Shown one piece after another: positions 62,976-64,000 of a DNA stretch of 64,000 nt. Below the pieces are notes generated by a model that was given only the letters and a program-made list of their open reading frames with translations, searched no databases and was not told the DNA's origin. The stretch comes from CAIVAT01 sp037128705 (lineage in GTDB: Bacteria > Bacteroidota > Bacteroidia > Bacteroidales > FEN-979): assembly GCA_037128705.1 (NCBI GenBank), contig JBAXVX010000019.1, forward strand, positions 14,291 to 78,290. Direction: 5' to 3'. The translations under genes were made by a program, and so were the position numbers. The stretch's first letter is position 1. The number at the start of each line of letters is the position of its first letter.

Positions 62976-63284
62976 ATGAAACGAACAAAACCAAACAAAA
63001 AACACAATTTTTTTGAAAACAATAAAGACTTTGTTTCCTTTTTCCAGAACATCCCTTATGGAACATCCCGAATTGTCCATGACCGAATGATTGTAAAATT
63101 TGGTGAATCACACGATTATTCATTGAACTATATTAACATGTGTCTTAACCCGCATGATATTCGATTTAACAAGGATGTCATGAATGAAGCTCTTGTGCAC
63201 TTCATGGAAGTTCGACTTGACCAGGAGAGAACCAGGCTAATTTTAAAACAGCTTGTTTCGGATAACGCATTAGCAACTGCTTAA
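62976..63284 (+). CDS. Hypothetical protein of a mobile-element-like small DNA-binding type
   Basis: A 102-residue protein with a basic N-terminus (KRTKPNKKHNF). The middle, FFQNIPYGTSRIVHDRMIVK, resembles short proteins found in Bacteroidota plasmids and phages (FFxNIPYGxSR-type), which I recall only loosely. Helical C-terminus, no signal peptide, no catalytic motif. Its AT-rich composition matches the rest of the right edge. Function unknown. Confidence 0.6.
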   Translation: MKRTKPNKKHNFFENNKDFVSFFQNIPYGTSRIVHDRMIVKFGESHDYSLNYINMCLNPHDIRFNKDVMNEALVHFMEVRLDQERTRLILKQLVSDNALATA

Positions 63285-63407
63285 TGAAATCATTCTCCAA
63301 CATGAGTCATCCGGATCTTCTCATTATATGTGGATAGGCCGATGTAGTTAACCATCCCTGGCCGATCGTAACGGAACAGTTTAGTCGTTTTATTATCAGA
63401 CCTATAA
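63285..63407. other. AT-rich non-coding stretch after the orphan gene
   Basis: About 120 bp with no ORF above noise and no structure that I can support. It leads into the IS21-like repeat pair. Confidence 0.4.
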
Positions 63408-63445
63408 GGTGGTCAATTTAAATCGGCGCAAAGTGGTCAGATGTT
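63408..63445. mobile_element. Remnant of an IS21-like element end
   Basis: Two GTGGTCA units (63409-63415 and 63433-63439), 24 bp apart, flank AATTTAAATCGGCG. Repeated GTGGTCA(ATTT) and TCGGCG blocks are what I recall at IS21-family ends in Bacteroidota. No istA or istB is present, so it would be a solo remnant. Confidence 0.4.
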
Positions 63446-63527
63446 CCGGCTTGTCCATAATACTGATTTAAACAACAAAAAATTGAGCACTTTTAACTGC
63501 ACTAAGCTAAATAGTTTAAAGGCGTTT

Positions 63528-63599
63528 GTCAATTCCGGTTTCCCTTTATTTTATATTCCGGTTTTCCGGAATATAAAATAAAGGGAAACCGGAATTGAC
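63528..63599. repeat. Perfect 34-bp inverted repeat (hairpin) with a TTTT loop
   Basis: The left arm, 63528-63561, is exactly complementary to the right arm, 63566-63599; the loop is TTTT. ATTCCGGTTT occurs twice in the left arm/loop region, 24 bp apart. It would form a very stable cruciform or RNA hairpin. No gene reads through it. Confidence 0.85.
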
Positions 63600-63728
63600 T
63601 TTTATAATTTTACCATTTATCTTTGATGCCATGTCAATCGTGTGTGTGTCTTAATTTAAAAAACAACACTATTCTCCCAATTTGAATCGGTGATTTGTGA
63701 CTTCCTTAACAAATGAGTTTTCCACGGA

Positions 63729-63944
63729 TCAACAGAAACAGGCAGGTATAAATTTATATTTTTGAACAGATGAACAGCACAAAACTTGAAATACTAACCT
63801 TATATGAAACGAATATTCCAGATTAGCATTAGTAGCGAATGATCTCCTTGCTGTATGGGTTCTGATCTCAACCCATTTTTGAAAATTACACACTGCATTG
63901 TTTGCATTTTTTCTTATTCTTAATCTGTTAATTTTTCCTGTCAT
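63729..63944 (-). pseudogene. Decayed tyrosine integrase fragment
   Basis: Around 63825-63884 the minus strand reads FQKWVEIRTHTARRSFATNA, the HxxR box of Bacteroidota mobile-element integrases (THTARRSFATN). Both flanks fail to match the family: the continuation should be YLAGIP, and a shift of frame is suggested by the following NLEYSF. The catalytic Tyr is missing. It marks the residue of an integrated element. The 71-codon frame itself is unlikely to be expressed. Confidence 0.65.
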
Positions 63945-64000
63945 GTTAATTCTACTTTGGTAAATTGAATCGTTGTAAGAAAAGTGTTAATAATTGAGGT

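Noticed and set aside
1..64000. CRISPR array, tRNA or rRNA genes
   Set aside because: No regularly spaced repeats longer than 20 bp, no T-loop/anticodon-arm pattern and no rRNA motifs were found.

Overview
This window comes from a Bacteroidota chromosome, most likely a free-living or sediment/gut-type anaerobe near Bacteroidales/Marinilabiliales. Several signs agree: TAnnTTTG -7 promoter boxes, a rpmG-DUF4295-ftsY ribosomal cluster, a T9SS C-terminal sorting domain, many secreted or lipoprotein glycosidases, and a glycyl radical enzyme that implies anaerobic life. Genes are densely packed. I see no rRNA, tRNA, CRISPR array or intact transposon.

Layout. 0-12.8 kb: the start of a B12-binding radical SAM gene, a transglutaminase-like lipoprotein, a GH31 alpha-glucosidase and a 4-hydroxyproline-dehydratase-like glycyl radical enzyme. 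Its probable activase lies 2 kb away, translationally coupled to a secreted M64 metallopeptidase; an AI-2E family exporter, an outer-membrane barrel and an EamA transporter are interleaved. 12.9-28.5 kb: GH92 and GH2 mannosidases, galactokinase, PPK2, galactose mutarotase, an SDR, a TMEM97/EXPERA-like membrane protein, an M23 peptidase with a metallophosphoesterase, a sodium/solute symporter with a small partner, and an O6-methylguanine methyltransferase. 28.5-43.6 kb: a barrel/SUMF1 fusion protein, then a seven-gene minus-strand operon of GH172 (DUF2961), three (alpha/alpha)6-barrel glycosidases, a TIP30-like reductase, a CAP-SPOR protein and a HAD phosphatase, with no SusC/SusD. 43.6-53.4 kb: mostly housekeeping (PflX-like radical SAM, PepC, Aat, class III aminotransferase, SDR, XerD, L33, DUF4295/bL38-like, FtsY, RimO). 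53.4-58.9 kb: a small lipoprotein, a BtuB/BtuG-like uptake operon led by a T9SS cargo protein, a Nudix hydrolase and ClpS. 59.0-59.4 kb: an unannotated structured RNA. 59.4-62.3 kb: a steroid 5-alpha-reductase homologue paired with a 3-beta-HSD-like SDR, plus an SRPBCC/GyrI-like protein. 62.3-64 kb: an AT-rich island edge with an XRE regulator, an orphan gene, an IS21-like end, a perfect 34-bp hairpin and a decayed integrase.

How it fits together. The first two thirds mainly serve breakdown and uptake of complex glycans and glycoproteins: mannose, galactose, probable arabinofuranose, peptides and possibly hydroxyproline. The most unusual items are the structured RNA at 59.05-59.39 kb, the SusCD-free glycosidase operon at 31.4-43.6 kb, the steroid-reductase pair and TMEM97 homologue, the split hydroxyproline-dehydratase module with a tandem microrepeat inside its coding sequence, and the palindrome-rich right edge.
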